NCBI RefSeq assembly: GCF_017357245.1
Contig: NZ_CP071612.1
Coordinates: 1,615,001 to 1,679,000, forward strand
Source: Rhizobium bangladeshense
GTDB taxonomy: Bacteria > Pseudomonadota > Alphaproteobacteria > Rhizobiales > Rhizobiaceae
Direction: 5' to 3'
Length of the DNA: 64,000 bases
This document shows positions 16,640-26,540 of this stretch, in pieces. The stretch's first letter is position 1, and each line of letters begins with the position of its first letter. The notes under the pieces were generated by a model. That model was not told where the DNA came from. It worked only from the letters and a program-made list of their open reading frames with translations, and ran no database searches. The translations under genes and the position numbers were made by a program.

Positions 16640-17884
16640 TCACCACCGCAGATCCAGCCGGTCGAGACCGTGGAAATGATAGACGTCCTTGACCACGGGC
16701 GTCCTCGCCAGCCTGAGGCCGGAAAGCCGCTCGAACAGGAGGGGCAGCACGACGTTGAGCTCCAGCCGCGCCAGCGGTGCGCCGATGCAGAAATGGATGC
16801 CGGCGCCGAAGGAGAGGTTGGGCGCCTCGTCGCGATCCGGCCGGAAGGCGAGGGGATCGGTGAATCTAGCCGGGTCGAGATTGGCCGCGGCGAGGATGAG
16901 GCTGACCTTGTCGCCGCGCTTGAAGGAGATACCGTCGATCTCGGCAGGCTCCAAAGCCCAGCGCTGGAAGATGTGAACCGGCGCACAGATGCGCAGGGTT
17001 TCCTCGACCGTTCGCTCGGTGGTGGCTTCGTCCCGGAAGAGCTCCGCAGGATCGCAGCCGCTGTTGAGGATGGTGTGCACGGAGTTGCCGATCTGGTGCA
17101 CGGTCGCTTCGTGCCCGGCATTGAGCAGCACGATCGTCGTTGAGATGAGTTCTTCTTCGGTGAGATACTGACCCTTGTGCTCCGTGTGGATCATGTGGGT
17201 CAGCAGGTCGTCGCGCGGCTCGGCCCGGCGTTCCGCGATAACTCCACTGACATAGTCGGAAAATTCCCTCGCCGCCCTTTCGGCCTCGTCCTCCTGCTCG
17301 CGCGTTCGGCCGAACATGTACATGCGGACGTAGGCATGCGACCAGGCGAGCAATTGCGGCCCCATCTCCTCGGGGATGCCGATCATCCGGGCAATCATCG
17401 TCACCGGGATGATGTCGGCAAAGGCCGAGAGCAGCTCGACCTCGCGCCTCCCCACAAAGTCGTCAATTAGCCGGTTTGCTAGCTCGACAAGCTCCGGCTT
17501 CATCTTCTCGACATGGCGGGAGACGAAGGCGCGGTTGACGAGCGTGCGCAGTCGCGTGTGCTCCGGCGGTTCGAGCTCGAGCAGGGAATAACGTTCCGAG
17601 AGATCGAAACTCTCAAGATGCGCCATCGGCTCGCCTAGGCCGAGCTCCTCGCGACTGGCAATATGCAGGATCTGCCGGCCGAAGCGGCGGTCGCGCAGCA
17701 GCCCGTTCACATTGTCGTAGCCGGTGAAGAACCACTGTTTCTGCTCGGTCCAGTAGAAGGTCGGACAATGGGCGTGAAGTGCGGCATAGACGGCATTCGG
17801 ATTGCCGTAAAAGGCCGGATTGCGGGCGTCCAGCGAGACATGGCGGAGGGCAGGGTCGATCGAGAGGAAAGGCGGTATCGTCAT
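16640..17884 (-). CDS. Cytochrome P450
   Basis: Soluble bacterial cytochrome P450 of 414 residues. The heme-ligand motif FGAGIHFCIGAPLARLE puts the cysteine at 366. The K-helix ExxR is EETLR, and the I-helix oxygen-activation motif reads AGHEAT, with Glu where Asp is more common. The substrate is unknown. No ferredoxin or reductase gene lies next to it, so electrons must come from elsewhere. It stands between two cyclic-di-GMP genes, apparently as a single-gene unit. Confidence 0.93.
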   Translation of the reverse strand: MTIPPFLSIDPALRHVSLDARNPAFYGNPNAVYAALHAHCPTFYWTEQKQWFFTGYDNVNGLLRDRRFGRQILHIASREELGLGEPMAHLESFDLSERYSLLELEPPEHTRLRTLVNRAFVSRHVEKMKPELVELANRLIDDFVGRREVELLSAFADIIPVTMIARMIGIPEEMGPQLLAWSHAYVRMYMFGRTREQEDEAERAAREFSDYVSGVIAERRAEPRDDLLTHMIHTEHKGQYLTEEELISTTIVLLNAGHEATVHQIGNSVHTILNSGCDPAELFRDEATTERTVEETLRICAPVHIFQRWALEPAEIDGISFKRGDKVSLILAAANLDPARFTDPLAFRPDRDEAPNLSFGAGIHFCIGAPLARLELNVVLPLLFERLSGLRLARTPVVKDVYHFHGLDRLDLRW

Positions 17885-18031
17885 GAACCGAAGGCTTAGC
17901 GGATTTGCAGGGCCTCGAAAAGATGAGGGGTGAGGAGTGCCTGCCGGAAGCGAGGCGCGCGGGATCGGGCGCCAACGACTTTAAGATCTGTGTCTAAGCC
18001 TGAAGATTGATTCTGTTTTTCGGAATTACTG

Positions 18032-19363
18032 CTAGCCGGCCCGTGAGAGCGCGCCCATGCGCCGCAGCGCCTCGACCTGGTCGTCGACCGTCGGCACGAG
18101 TTCGCCGGCGGCGGTGCTCGGCGTGGTAGGCGCCAGGGCCGCCGCTTCCGCCTCACCGAAGGTGACCGTGCAATTGCGGCCGGCGGCCTTGGCCGCATAG
18201 AGCGCCCGATCGGCGGCCGAGATCAGCTTGTCCATATTGGCTTCGATCGAGGAGGCGAGCGCAATGCCGATGCTGACGGTGACCGGAACGATAGACTCGC
18301 CGGTGCTGACGGGAAGGCGGCAGAATTCGGTGCGGATAGCTTCGGCGATCGCCTCGGCTTCCGTCTGGTCCGCGACGGCCGCGAAGGCGGCGAATTCTTC
18401 ACCGCCCATGCGGCCGAAGATGTTGTTTGGAATATACTGCCGGGCCATGCGCGCGAAAGCGGTGAGCACGGCGTCGCCGGACTGATGGCCGAAGCGGTCG
18501 TTGACGCGTTTGAAATGGTCAAGGTCGAAAAGGACCACCGCGACCTGCCGCTGCTCGCTATGGGCTCTCTCCTGGATGGATTCGAAATAGCCGAGCAGGC
18601 CACGGCGGTTAAGCACGCCGGTCAGGGAATCGGTCAGTGTCATCGCACGCAAGTGCCGTTCGGAGCGCTCCATGACCAGACGGCATGTGAGCGCGAAGGC
18701 GATGGTGAGCAGGAAGGCGCTAGCCATTGCCGAGACGCCGCCGAGATTGGTTGCCTCGGTATCGCTTGGCAGCGTCACCGCCATCGTCAGCGCCGAGCCG
18801 AAACATAGGCAGCCCTGGATGACGAACACGCCCATCAGCTTGATGCGGGTGCGCTCGCGGCGCATGTCGCCGGCGGCGACTGCCATGGCCAGTGCCGTGG
18901 CACCCGTCGCCGAAGCGAGATTATAGAGCACGACGCGGTTGGAATAATCGGTGTTGACCCAGGGCAGAAACACCCCGGCCAGCCAGATTGCCGGCGGCAG
19001 CAGAGCCCACAATTCAATCTTCTTTCGGTCGAGTGCAAGAAAGCCCGCTACCCAGGCGCTCTGGCCGAGCAGCGCGATGGCATTGCCCACCTCGATCGAA
19101 AACAGGCTGGGTATTTCGCCGCGCAGCGAGATCATCGCAAAGCCGATGCCGGTCAGAAAGAAGCCGAGGCCCCAATAGAGATAGGCTTCGTTCCTGACGT
19201 TGTGGCGCCAGGCGACGAAAAGCACCAAAGCGAGCGTCATGGCCTCCGAACACCAGATGGCGAGACCTGTAGCGATATTGAACACGGCAGCAACCCCTTG
19301 CCCGTCGGCTTGTCTGTTGGCCCGCATCCTTGCGGAGGAAGTTCGCCAGTTCCTTAATGCCAT
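18032..19363 (-). CDS. Membrane-bound GGDEF diguanylate cyclase
   Basis: Likely diguanylate cyclase making cyclic di-GMP, 443 residues. The N-terminal half is a membrane domain of about seven helices (from ATGLAIWCSEAMTLALVLFV near 32 to the segment ending FALTCRLVMERS). The GGDEF domain begins at DSLTGVLNRRGLLGYF and has an intact GGEEF active site at 320-324. No RxxD feedback site is visible just before it. The tail after 400 is low complexity. The start is uncertain between ATG 19363 and ATG 19327; neither has a clear Shine-Dalgarno. Confidence 0.9.
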   Translation of the reverse strand: MALRNWRTSSARMRANRQADGQGVAAVFNIATGLAIWCSEAMTLALVLFVAWRHNVRNEAYLYWGLGFFLTGIGFAMISLRGEIPSLFSIEVGNAIALLGQSAWVAGFLALDRKKIELWALLPPAIWLAGVFLPWVNTDYSNRVVLYNLASATGATALAMAVAAGDMRRERTRIKLMGVFVIQGCLCFGSALTMAVTLPSDTEATNLGGVSAMASAFLLTIAFALTCRLVMERSERHLRAMTLTDSLTGVLNRRGLLGYFESIQERAHSEQRQVAVVLFDLDHFKRVNDRFGHQSGDAVLTAFARMARQYIPNNIFGRMGGEEFAAFAAVADQTEAEAIAEAIRTEFCRLPVSTGESIVPVTVSIGIALASSIEANMDKLISAADRALYAAKAAGRNCTVTFGEAEAAALAPTTPSTAAGELVPTVDDQVEALRRMGALSRAG

Positions 19364-19589
19364 TGCGCTGCGGCATGATTTTCGGCTGCTATCTGGCTAT
19401 AGGCTTTCCGTTGGGTAAACGTGCGTGAGCGCTGCCGAATGGAGTAACCTTTCCTTCATCCTGTCATCGAGAAAAGCGGGGGGAGCCGAGATCGAGGGCT
19501 CGCGGCCGACAGGCGTTTGCGAGAAAGAGGCTGCCGGCGTCGAAGCCTTGCCGCCTTGCCCGCCTTCTTAACGTTATCCAAACGCGTGT

Positions 19590-19619
19590 CTTGAAGAGGA
19601 GGGCAGGGACACTCTATGT
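19590..19619 (+). promoter_or_regulatory. RpoH-like promoter of clpP
   Basis: CTTGAA (19590-19595) is the typical heat-shock sigma -35 core; CTATGT lies 18 bases on (19614-19619). The start would be near 19626, giving a leader of about 55 bases. ClpP is a heat-shock gene in related bacteria. The rest of the 316-base gap 19364-19679 shows nothing further. Confidence 0.5.
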
Positions 19620-19679
19620 AGGGATAAGACAATTTCTTTGATTCCCGGCCTGCCGGCATGACGTTGACAAAGGACGCAC

Positions 19680-20309
19680 ATGAGAAACCCAGTTGATACC
19701 GCAATGGCCCTCGTGCCGATGGTCGTGGAACAGACCAACCGCGGTGAACGCTCCTACGACATCTATTCCCGTCTGTTGAAGGAACGCATCATCTTCCTGA
19801 CCGGCGCCGTCGAGGATCACATGGCAACGCTCGTCTGCGCTCAGCTTCTCTTCCTCGAGGCGGAAAACCCGAAGAAGGAAATCGCCCTCTATATCAATTC
19901 TCCCGGTGGCGTCGTCACCGCCGGCATGGCGATCTACGACACTATGCAGTTCATCAAGCCTGCGGTGTCGACGCTCTGCATCGGCCAGGCCGCGTCTATG
20001 GGATCGCTGCTGCTGGCGGCCGGCCATAAGGACATGCGCTTCGCCACGCCGAATTCCCGCATCATGGTTCACCAGCCCTCGGGCGGCTTCCAGGGCCAGG
20101 CCTCGGACATCGAGCGTCACGCCCGCGACATCCTGAAGATGAAGCGTCGGCTGAACGAGGTCTATGTCAAGCACACCGGCCGCAGCTATGAGGAAGTTGA
20201 AAAGACGCTCGATCGTGACCATTTTATGGATGCGGACGAGGCCCAAGGCTGGGGCGTGATCGACAAGGTTCTGACGTCGCGCCTTGAGATGGAAGGCGAG
20301 CAGGCCTAG
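19680..20309 (+). CDS. clpP: ATP-dependent Clp protease proteolytic subunit
   Basis: Serine protease subunit forming the 14-mer chamber served by ClpX or ClpA. The 209-residue product has the full triad at standard spacing: Ser106 in GQAASMGS, His131 in MVHQPSGG, and Asp180 in [23 protein letters not shown] is the oligomer-binding strand. The ATG at 19680 has an AAGGA site. clpX follows after 301 bases on the same strand, a conserved order, but the gap has its own regulatory-looking palindromes, so clpX may be separately transcribed. Confidence 0.97.
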   Translation: MRNPVDTAMALVPMVVEQTNRGERSYDIYSRLLKERIIFLTGAVEDHMATLVCAQLLFLEAENPKKEIALYINSPGGVVTAGMAIYDTMQFIKPAVSTLCIGQAASMGSLLLAAGHKDMRFATPNSRIMVHQPSGGFQGQASDIERHARDILKMKRRLNEVYVKHTGRSYEEVEKTLDRDHFMDADEAQGWGVIDKVLTSRLEMEGEQA

Positions 20310-20392
20310 TAATTAATTGGGATGGTGTTTTCCTCGCCACAGTTCTATCTCATTTGTGATCGAACAAGGCTTTCATCCGGCGACGAAGACGC

Positions 20393-20437
20393 TAATAGTA
20401 ACTATTAATGCTATGTTGAATTTTTATGACATAGCAT
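20393..20437. promoter_or_regulatory. Two adjoining palindromes upstream of clpX
   Basis: A 15-bp perfect palindrome centred on one base (TAATAGT-A-ACTATTA, 20393-20407) abuts an inverted repeat with 9-bp arms ATGCTATGT/ACATAGCAT (20408-20416 with 20429-20437). The 45-bp block is very AT-rich compared with its surroundings and lies about 175 bases before clpX. It may be a binding site and/or a cis-acting hairpin. The rest of the gap 20310-20610 holds no gene. Confidence 0.5.
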
Positions 20438-20610
20438 TTGGCATTCGAAGGGGAATTCGTTGCCGCCGGAACCCGGACATGGTTGATTGGGACCGGTTCG
20501 TAGCCCCTGAAGCCCTTCTCGGCAAAGGCTCCGGAAACGGAGTGCCGCCAGGAGTGATAGAGTGGACCGCGATTTCGCCTTGAAATGCGGCGTGCTGGAA
20601 GGAAAGTGAT

Positions 20611-21888
<1,278 letters not shown>

Positions 21889-21910
21889 TCTTGTGGCTTT
21901 CGCACCATTA

Positions 21911-21949
21911 TTTTGAGGGGCTTGCCATGGGCGAGCCCCTTTCTATTTG
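21911..21949 (+). terminator. Rho-independent terminator of clpX
   Basis: AGGGGCT (21916-21922) pairs with AGCCCCT (21934-21940), extended inside by GC/GC pairs, and is followed by TTCTATTT. It sits 25 bases after the clpX stop. Confidence 0.85.
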
Positions 21950-22182
21950 AAAAACCATGCGAGGCGCTGTTAGTATCTTGCCGGTGGGGACCGGAATTGC
22001 CTTTGCCGATGTCGCGCAAGGGGCGGTGCTTGGTGAAGATGCAGCGATTCCGTAAGCCTATTGCTGGCGTTGTATTTTAGCGGGTCGGAAGTGGTAAGCG
22101 CCGGTCCAGCCACGCGCTTCATAGTGTTGGCGTTCCGTTGTAATAAAGCTGTCACATCCGTGGAACGCGGGCGTTAGCGTGG

Positions 22183-22211
22183 CTTGAAAAGCGTAGTCAG
22201 AACCTCCACTT
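22183..22211 (+). promoter_or_regulatory. RpoH-like promoter of lon
   Basis: CTTGAA (22183-22188) is followed after 15-17 bases by a CTCCACTT region (22204-22211), a partial match to the heat-shock -10. The leader to the lon ATG would be about 75 bases. Nothing else is recognised in the gap 21950-22291. Confidence 0.4.
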
Positions 22212-22291
22212 GTAGGCCAAGTGAGAGTGCCGGCCGGGTCCCAAGCGGCCGTGCAGAGAGCCCGGCAACGGGACGATGGAAAGGACATAAA

Positions 22292-24709
22292 ATGACGAAG
22301 AAAACGTCTGTAGCGAGCAGCACTGCCTACCCTGTTCTGCCCCTGCGCGACATCGTGGTTTTCCCGCATATGATCGTGCCGCTGTTTGTCGGTCGGGAAA
22401 AGTCGATCCGTGCGCTCGAAGAGGTCATGGGCTCGGACAAGCAGATCATGCTGGTGACGCAGATCAACGCCAGCGACGATGATCCGGACCCTTCGGCGAT
22501 CCACAATGTCGGCACGGTGGCAAACGTACTGCAGCTGCTGAAGCTGCCTGATGGCACCGTCAAGGTTCTGGTCGAAGGCCGCGCCCGCGCCGAAATCGAC
22601 ACCTATACGAGCCGTGAGGATTTCTATGAGGCGCTCGGCCATGTGCTCGAGGAGCCGCATGACGATCCGGTCGAACTGGAAGCCTTGTCGCGCTCGGTCG
22701 TTTCCGAATTCGAAAGCTATGTGAAGCTCAACAAGAAAATCTCGCCCGAAGTGGTCGGCGCCGCCAGCCAGATCGACGACTATTCCAAGCTCGCCGATAC
22801 GGTCGCCTCGCATCTGTCGATCAAGATCACCGAGAAGCAGGAGATGCTGGAGACGACGAGCGTCAAACAGCGCCTCGAAAAGGCTCTCGGCTTCATGGAA
22901 GGCGAAATTTCGGTACTGCAGGTCGAAAAGCGCATCCGCTCGCGCGTTAAGCGCCAAATGGAGAAGACCCAGCGCGAATACTACCTCAATGAGCAGATGA
23001 AGGCGATCCAGAAGGAACTCGGCGACGGCGAGGAAGGCCGCGACGAGATGAGCGAACTGGAAGAGCGCATCGCCAAGACCAAGCTGTCAAAGGAAGCCCG
23101 TGAAAAGGCCGATGCGGAGCTGAAGAAGCTGCGCCAGATGAGCCCGATGTCGGCCGAAGCCACCGTCGTGCGCAACTATCTGGATTGGCTGCTCGGCATT
23201 CCCTGGGGCAAGAAGTCGAAGATCAAGGCGGACCTCAACAACGCCGAAAAGATCCTTGAAGCCGATCACTTCGGTCTCGACAAGGTCAAGGAGCGCATCG
23301 TCGAATATCTCGCCGTGCAGGCCCGGGCCACCAAGATCAAGGGCCCGATTCTCTGCCTCGTCGGCCCTCCGGGCGTCGGCAAGACCTCGCTCGCGCAGTC
23401 GATCGCCAAGGCAACCGGCCGTGAGTATGTCCGCATGGCGCTCGGTGGCGTTCGCGACGAAGCTGAAATCCGCGGTCATCGCCGCACCTATATCGGTTCG
23501 ATGCCCGGCAAGGTCATCCAGTCGATGAAGAAGGCGAAGAAGTCCAACCCGCTCTTCCTGCTCGACGAAATCGACAAGATGGGCATGGATTTCCGCGGCG
23601 ATCCGTCCTCGGCTCTGCTCGAAGTGCTCGATCCGGCGCAGAACTCGACCTTCATGGATCACTATCTGGAAGTCGAATATGACCTCTCGGATGTGATGTT
23701 CATCACCACCGCGAATACGCTGAATATTCCGGCACCGCTGATGGACCGCATGGAGATCATCCGGATTGCCGGCTACACCGAGGACGAAAAGCGCGAGATC
23801 GCCAAGCGGCACCTGCTGCCGAAGGCCATCAAGGAACATGCGTTGCAGCCGGAAGAATTCTCGGTCAGCGACGACGCCCTGATGGCGATCAGCCAGCAGT
23901 ACACCCGTGAAGCCGGTGTCCGCAGCTTCGAACGCGAATTGATGAAGCTCGCCCGCAAGGCGGTCACCGAGATCATCAAGGGCAAGACGAAGTCCGTTCA
24001 CGTGACGGCCGCCAACATTGCCGACTATCTCGGCGTCCCGCGCTTCCGCCATGGCGAAGCCGAGGGCGAGGATCAGGTCGGCGTCGTGACCGGTCTTGCC
24101 TGGACGGAAGTCGGTGGCGAACTGCTGACCATCGAAGGCGTGATGATGCCGGGCAAGGGCCGCATGACGGTTACCGGCAATCTGAAGGACGTCATGAAGG
24201 AATCGATCTCGGCAGCGGCCTCTTATGTCCGCTCGCGCGCCGTCGATTTCGGCATCGAACCGCCGATGTTCGAAAAGAACGACATCCACGTGCACGTGCC
24301 GGAAGGTGCGACACCGAAGGATGGCCCGTCGGCCGGTGTCGCCATGGCAACCGCCATCGTATCGATCATGACCGGCATTCCGGTGAACAAGCATGTGGCC
24401 ATGACCGGTGAAATTACCCTTCGCGGCCGGGTGCTGCCGATCGGCGGTCTCAAGGAAAAGCTGCTCGCAGCGCTTCGCGGCGGCATCAAGAAGGTGCTGA
24501 TTCCGGAGGAAAACGCCAAGGATCTGGCGGAGATTCCGGACAATGTGAAGAACAGCATGGAGATCATCCCGGTCTCCCGGATGGGCGAGGTGATCAAGCA
24601 TGCGCTGATCCGCCGGCCGGAGCCGATCGAGTGGGATGGCACGGTGGAAACGCCTGTCATCACATCGGTGGAAGGCCTTGATGACTCGGGCGTAGCCATA
24701 GCGCATTGA
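22292..24709 (+). CDS. lon: ATP-dependent protease Lon
   Basis: Cytoplasmic AAA+ serine protease for misfolded and regulatory proteins. The 805-residue product has the N-terminal substrate-binding domain ([20 protein letters not shown]), a coiled segment, Walker A GPPGVGKT, Walker [12 protein letters not shown], and the protease domain with the Ser680/Lys723 dyad (DGPSAG and GGLKEK, 43 residues apart as in E. coli). I start at ATG 22292 because AAGGA precedes it and the protein then begins like other Lon proteins; the open frame extends upstream without family similarity. Confidence 0.97.
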   Translation: MTKKTSVASSTAYPVLPLRDIVVFPHMIVPLFVGREKSIRALEEVMGSDKQIMLVTQINASDDDPDPSAIHNVGTVANVLQLLKLPDGTVKVLVEGRARAEIDTYTSREDFYEALGHVLEEPHDDPVELEALSRSVVSEFESYVKLNKKISPEVVGAASQIDDYSKLADTVASHLSIKITEKQEMLETTSVKQRLEKALGFMEGEISVLQVEKRIRSRVKRQMEKTQREYYLNEQMKAIQKELGDGEEGRDEMSELEERIAKTKLSKEAREKADAELKKLRQMSPMSAEATVVRNYLDWLLGIPWGKKSKIKADLNNAEKILEADHFGLDKVKERIVEYLAVQARATKIKGPILCLVGPPGVGKTSLAQSIAKATGREYVRMALGGVRDEAEIRGHRRTYIGSMPGKVIQSMKKAKKSNPLFLLDEIDKMGMDFRGDPSSALLEVLDPAQNSTFMDHYLEVEYDLSDVMFITTANTLNIPAPLMDRMEIIRIAGYTEDEKREIAKRHLLPKAIKEHALQPEEFSVSDDALMAISQQYTREAGVRSFERELMKLARKAVTEIIKGKTKSVHVTAANIADYLGVPRFRHGEAEGEDQVGVVTGLAWTEVGGELLTIEGVMMPGKGRMTVTGNLKDVMKESISAAASYVRSRAVDFGIEPPMFEKNDIHVHVPEGATPKDGPSAGVAMATAIVSIMTGIPVNKHVAMTGEITLRGRVLPIGGLKEKLLAALRGGIKKVLIPEENAKDLAEIPDNVKNSMEIIPVSRMGEVIKHALIRRPEPIEWDGTVETPVITSVEGLDDSGVAIAH

Positions 24710-24750
24710 GTGGCATTTGCCACATTTATGCCCAATTGGCGCAAAAGACA

Positions 24751-24784
24751 CAAAAAGGCTGGCGGAAACGCCAGCCTTTTTGTG
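24751..24784. terminator. Strong bidirectional terminator after lon
   Basis: A perfect 8-bp stem GGCTGGCG-GAAA-CGCCAGCC (24757-24764 with 24769-24776) is flanked by five A on the left and five T on the right, so it can work on both strands. Confidence 0.93.
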
Positions 24785-24914
24785 AAAACGTCATGGAGAC
24801 GCTTGCTTTTCCTTGATTTGCAGGGCTTTTGGGTTCCCGGCGGGCCTGATGAAACCTATTCTGCGCCTAGCTTAGATTTGAGTCGTTTCATACCATTTTG
24901 AAAGGGGTGGAAAC

Positions 24915-25190
24915 ATGAACAAGAATGAACTCGTGTCCGCAGTCGCCGAAAAGGCAGGACTGACGAAGTCTGACGCGGCTTCCGCTGTTGACGCGGTTTT
25001 CGACGTTGTCCAGGCCGAACTCAAGAACAAGGGCGACATCCGCCTTGCTGGTTTCGGCAGCTTCACCGTTTCTCATCGCGCTGCAACGAAGGGCCGCAAC
25101 CCGTCGACTGGCGCTGAAGTCGATATTCCGGCCCGCAACGTGCCGAAGTTCACGCCCGGCAAGGGCCTGAAAGACGCCGTTAACGGCTGA
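24915..25190 (+). CDS. hupB: DNA-binding protein HU
   Basis: Nucleoid-associated HU protein, 91 residues, the usual length. It begins MNKNELVSAVAEKAGL; GFGSFTVSHRAATKGRNPSTG spans the DNA-contacting beta-arm, and IPARNVPKFTPGKGLKDAV ends the protein. HU bends and compacts DNA as a dimer. GAAAGGGGTGG upstream supplies the ribosome-binding site. It lies between two intrinsic terminators, so it is a single-gene unit. The lon-hupB order is widely conserved in proteobacteria. Confidence 0.97.
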   Translation: MNKNELVSAVAEKAGLTKSDAASAVDAVFDVVQAELKNKGDIRLAGFGSFTVSHRAATKGRNPSTGAEVDIPARNVPKFTPGKGLKDAVNG

Positions 25191-25237
25191 TTTGATCGTC
25201 CGCCAGTCGTAAACGAGAACGGCTGAACAGGATTTCG

Positions 25238-25268
25238 AGGGGTTCGGCGTGCCGGACCCCTTTTGTTT
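25238..25268 (+). terminator. Rho-independent terminator of hupB
   Basis: GGGGTTCGGC (25239-25248) pairs with GCCGGACCCC (25251-25260), with one G-T wobble, and is followed by TTTTGTTTTG. Confidence 0.88.
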
Positions 25269-25309
25269 TGCCGCTTGCCGCAGGCAGCGCTTTGTTTTAC
25301 GAAAGATGC

Positions 25310-25455
25310 CGTTCTCAGGGCGGGGTGAAAGTCCCCACCGGCGGTAAGGGCTGCGGCCCGAGCCCGCGAGCGCCTTCTCAAGCTTCGGCAGGGGAGGGGT
25401 CAGCAGATCCGGTGCAATTCCGGAGCCGACGGTATAGTCCGGATGAAAGAGAATG
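25310..25455 (+). promoter_or_regulatory. FMN riboswitch (RFN element)
   Basis: All hallmark segments of the FMN aptamer are present in order: CAGGGCGGGGTGAAAGTCCC, then ACCGGCGGTAAGGGC, AGCCCGCGAGC, CAGATCCGGTGCAATTCCGG, AGCCGACGGTATAGTCC, and GGATGAAAGAGAATG. FMN binding normally switches off riboflavin synthesis or uptake genes. It lies about 95 bases before the transporter gene at 25548, so that gene should be repressed when flavin is plentiful. Between aptamer and gene, a GGCAG/CTGCC hairpin near 25470-25490 may be part of the switch. Confidence 0.96.
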
Positions 25456-25547
25456 AGCATGCGCCAGCGGGCAGGGGACTGCCGGCGTCCGCGTGTCATC
25501 GCCTCATGCGTCCTGATTTATGTTGGTCCCTGTTTTGGATGGAAGAC

Positions 25548-26447
25548 ATGAATCAGAATTCCCTTGCACTCCCGCGTTCCCGCGCCTTTGCCGGCGCAGC
25601 TTTCATGGTGCTCGGAGGCGTGGCCTTCTCGCTCCTGAACGTCGTCACCCAGTGGCTGACCATGAGGCTCGCCTTTCCGCCGGCCTCCGCAGCCTTCTGG
25701 CAGTATGCCTTCGCCTTCTTTTTCTCTTTGCCTTTTCTGCGCAAGGCCGGACTTTCGGCCATGCGGACGAACTATCCGTGGCGGCATGTCGTGCGCGTCC
25801 TCTTTGCCGCGCTCGGCGTCGAGGCCTGGGTTCTGGGTCTTGCCTCGGTGCCGATCTGGCAGGCGATCGCGCTCGTCATGACCTCGCCCTTCTTCATCAT
25901 CCTCGGTGCCCGCCTGTTCCTCGGTGAGCGCGTCGGCCCGGCCCGCTGGGCAGCGACGGGTGTCGGCTTTGCCGGCGCGATGATCATCCTTCAGCCATGG
26001 TCGGACGGTTTCACCTGGGCCGCGCTCCTGCCGGTCCTCTCGGCGCTGCTCTGGGGTGCCTCCTCGCTCATCACCAAGAGCCTGACGGGCATCGAGAGGC
26101 CGGAGACAATCACTGTCTGGCTGTTGGTGCTGCTGACGCCGATCAACGGCAGTCTGGCGCTTGCGGCGGATTTTGCGGTGCCTACCGGCACCACACTCGC
26201 GCTCTTCCTTCTGGCAGGCCTCCTGACGGTCGTGGCGCAGTATTTGCTGACCCTTGCCTATGCCAGCGCCGACGCCGCCTACGTCCAGCCGTTCGACGAT
26301 CTGAAGCTGCCGCTCAACGTGTTCGCCGGCTGGCTGTTCTTCGGCTACGCGCCCGCCGGCTATCTGTGGTTGGGCGCTGCACTCATTCTTTCCGCATCGC
26401 TCTTCATCATGAGGAACGAGCTGCGGCGGGAAAGGCAAACCGCATGA
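25548..26447 (+). CDS. ribN: RibN-type riboflavin transporter (EamA family)
   Basis: Ten-helix inner-membrane transporter of the drug/metabolite superfamily, 299 residues, with two EamA repeats (FMVLGGVAFSLLNVVTQWL at the start; LLPVLSALLWGASSLITKSL in the second half). An FMN riboswitch directly upstream makes riboflavin uptake the likely role. RibN, described from R. leguminosarum, is exactly this kind of EamA protein, so the symbol is given on family plus context. The start is the ATG at 25548, 5 bases after GGAAG; ATGs at 25443 and 25539 are in frame but less likely, the first lying inside the aptamer. Confidence 0.88.
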   Translation: MNQNSLALPRSRAFAGAAFMVLGGVAFSLLNVVTQWLTMRLAFPPASAAFWQYAFAFFFSLPFLRKAGLSAMRTNYPWRHVVRVLFAALGVEAWVLGLASVPIWQAIALVMTSPFFIILGARLFLGERVGPARWAATGVGFAGAMIILQPWSDGFTWAALLPVLSALLWGASSLITKSLTGIERPETITVWLLVLLTPINGSLALAADFAVPTGTTLALFLLAGLLTVVAQYLLTLAYASADAAYVQPFDDLKLPLNVFAGWLFFGYAPAGYLWLGAALILSASLFIMRNELRRERQTA

Positions 26448-26472
26448 CGCCAAGCCTCTGAAATCTTGCAGC

Positions 26473-26490
26473 CTGTCATGTGTCTGTCAT
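26473..26490 (+). promoter_or_regulatory. Perfect Pho box (PhoB binding site)
   Basis: CTGTCAT-GTGT-CTGTCAT: two identical 7-base direct repeats spaced by four bases, exactly the PhoB consensus of rhizobia. It is oriented towards the gene at 26541, and a TATTCG -10-like hexamer follows at 26512-26517. The site predicts induction under phosphate starvation. Confidence 0.88.
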
Positions 26491-26540
26491 GGCAGTCCCG
26501 CAAAACCCCTCTATTCGATCTTTCGACATTGGGGGTTTCC

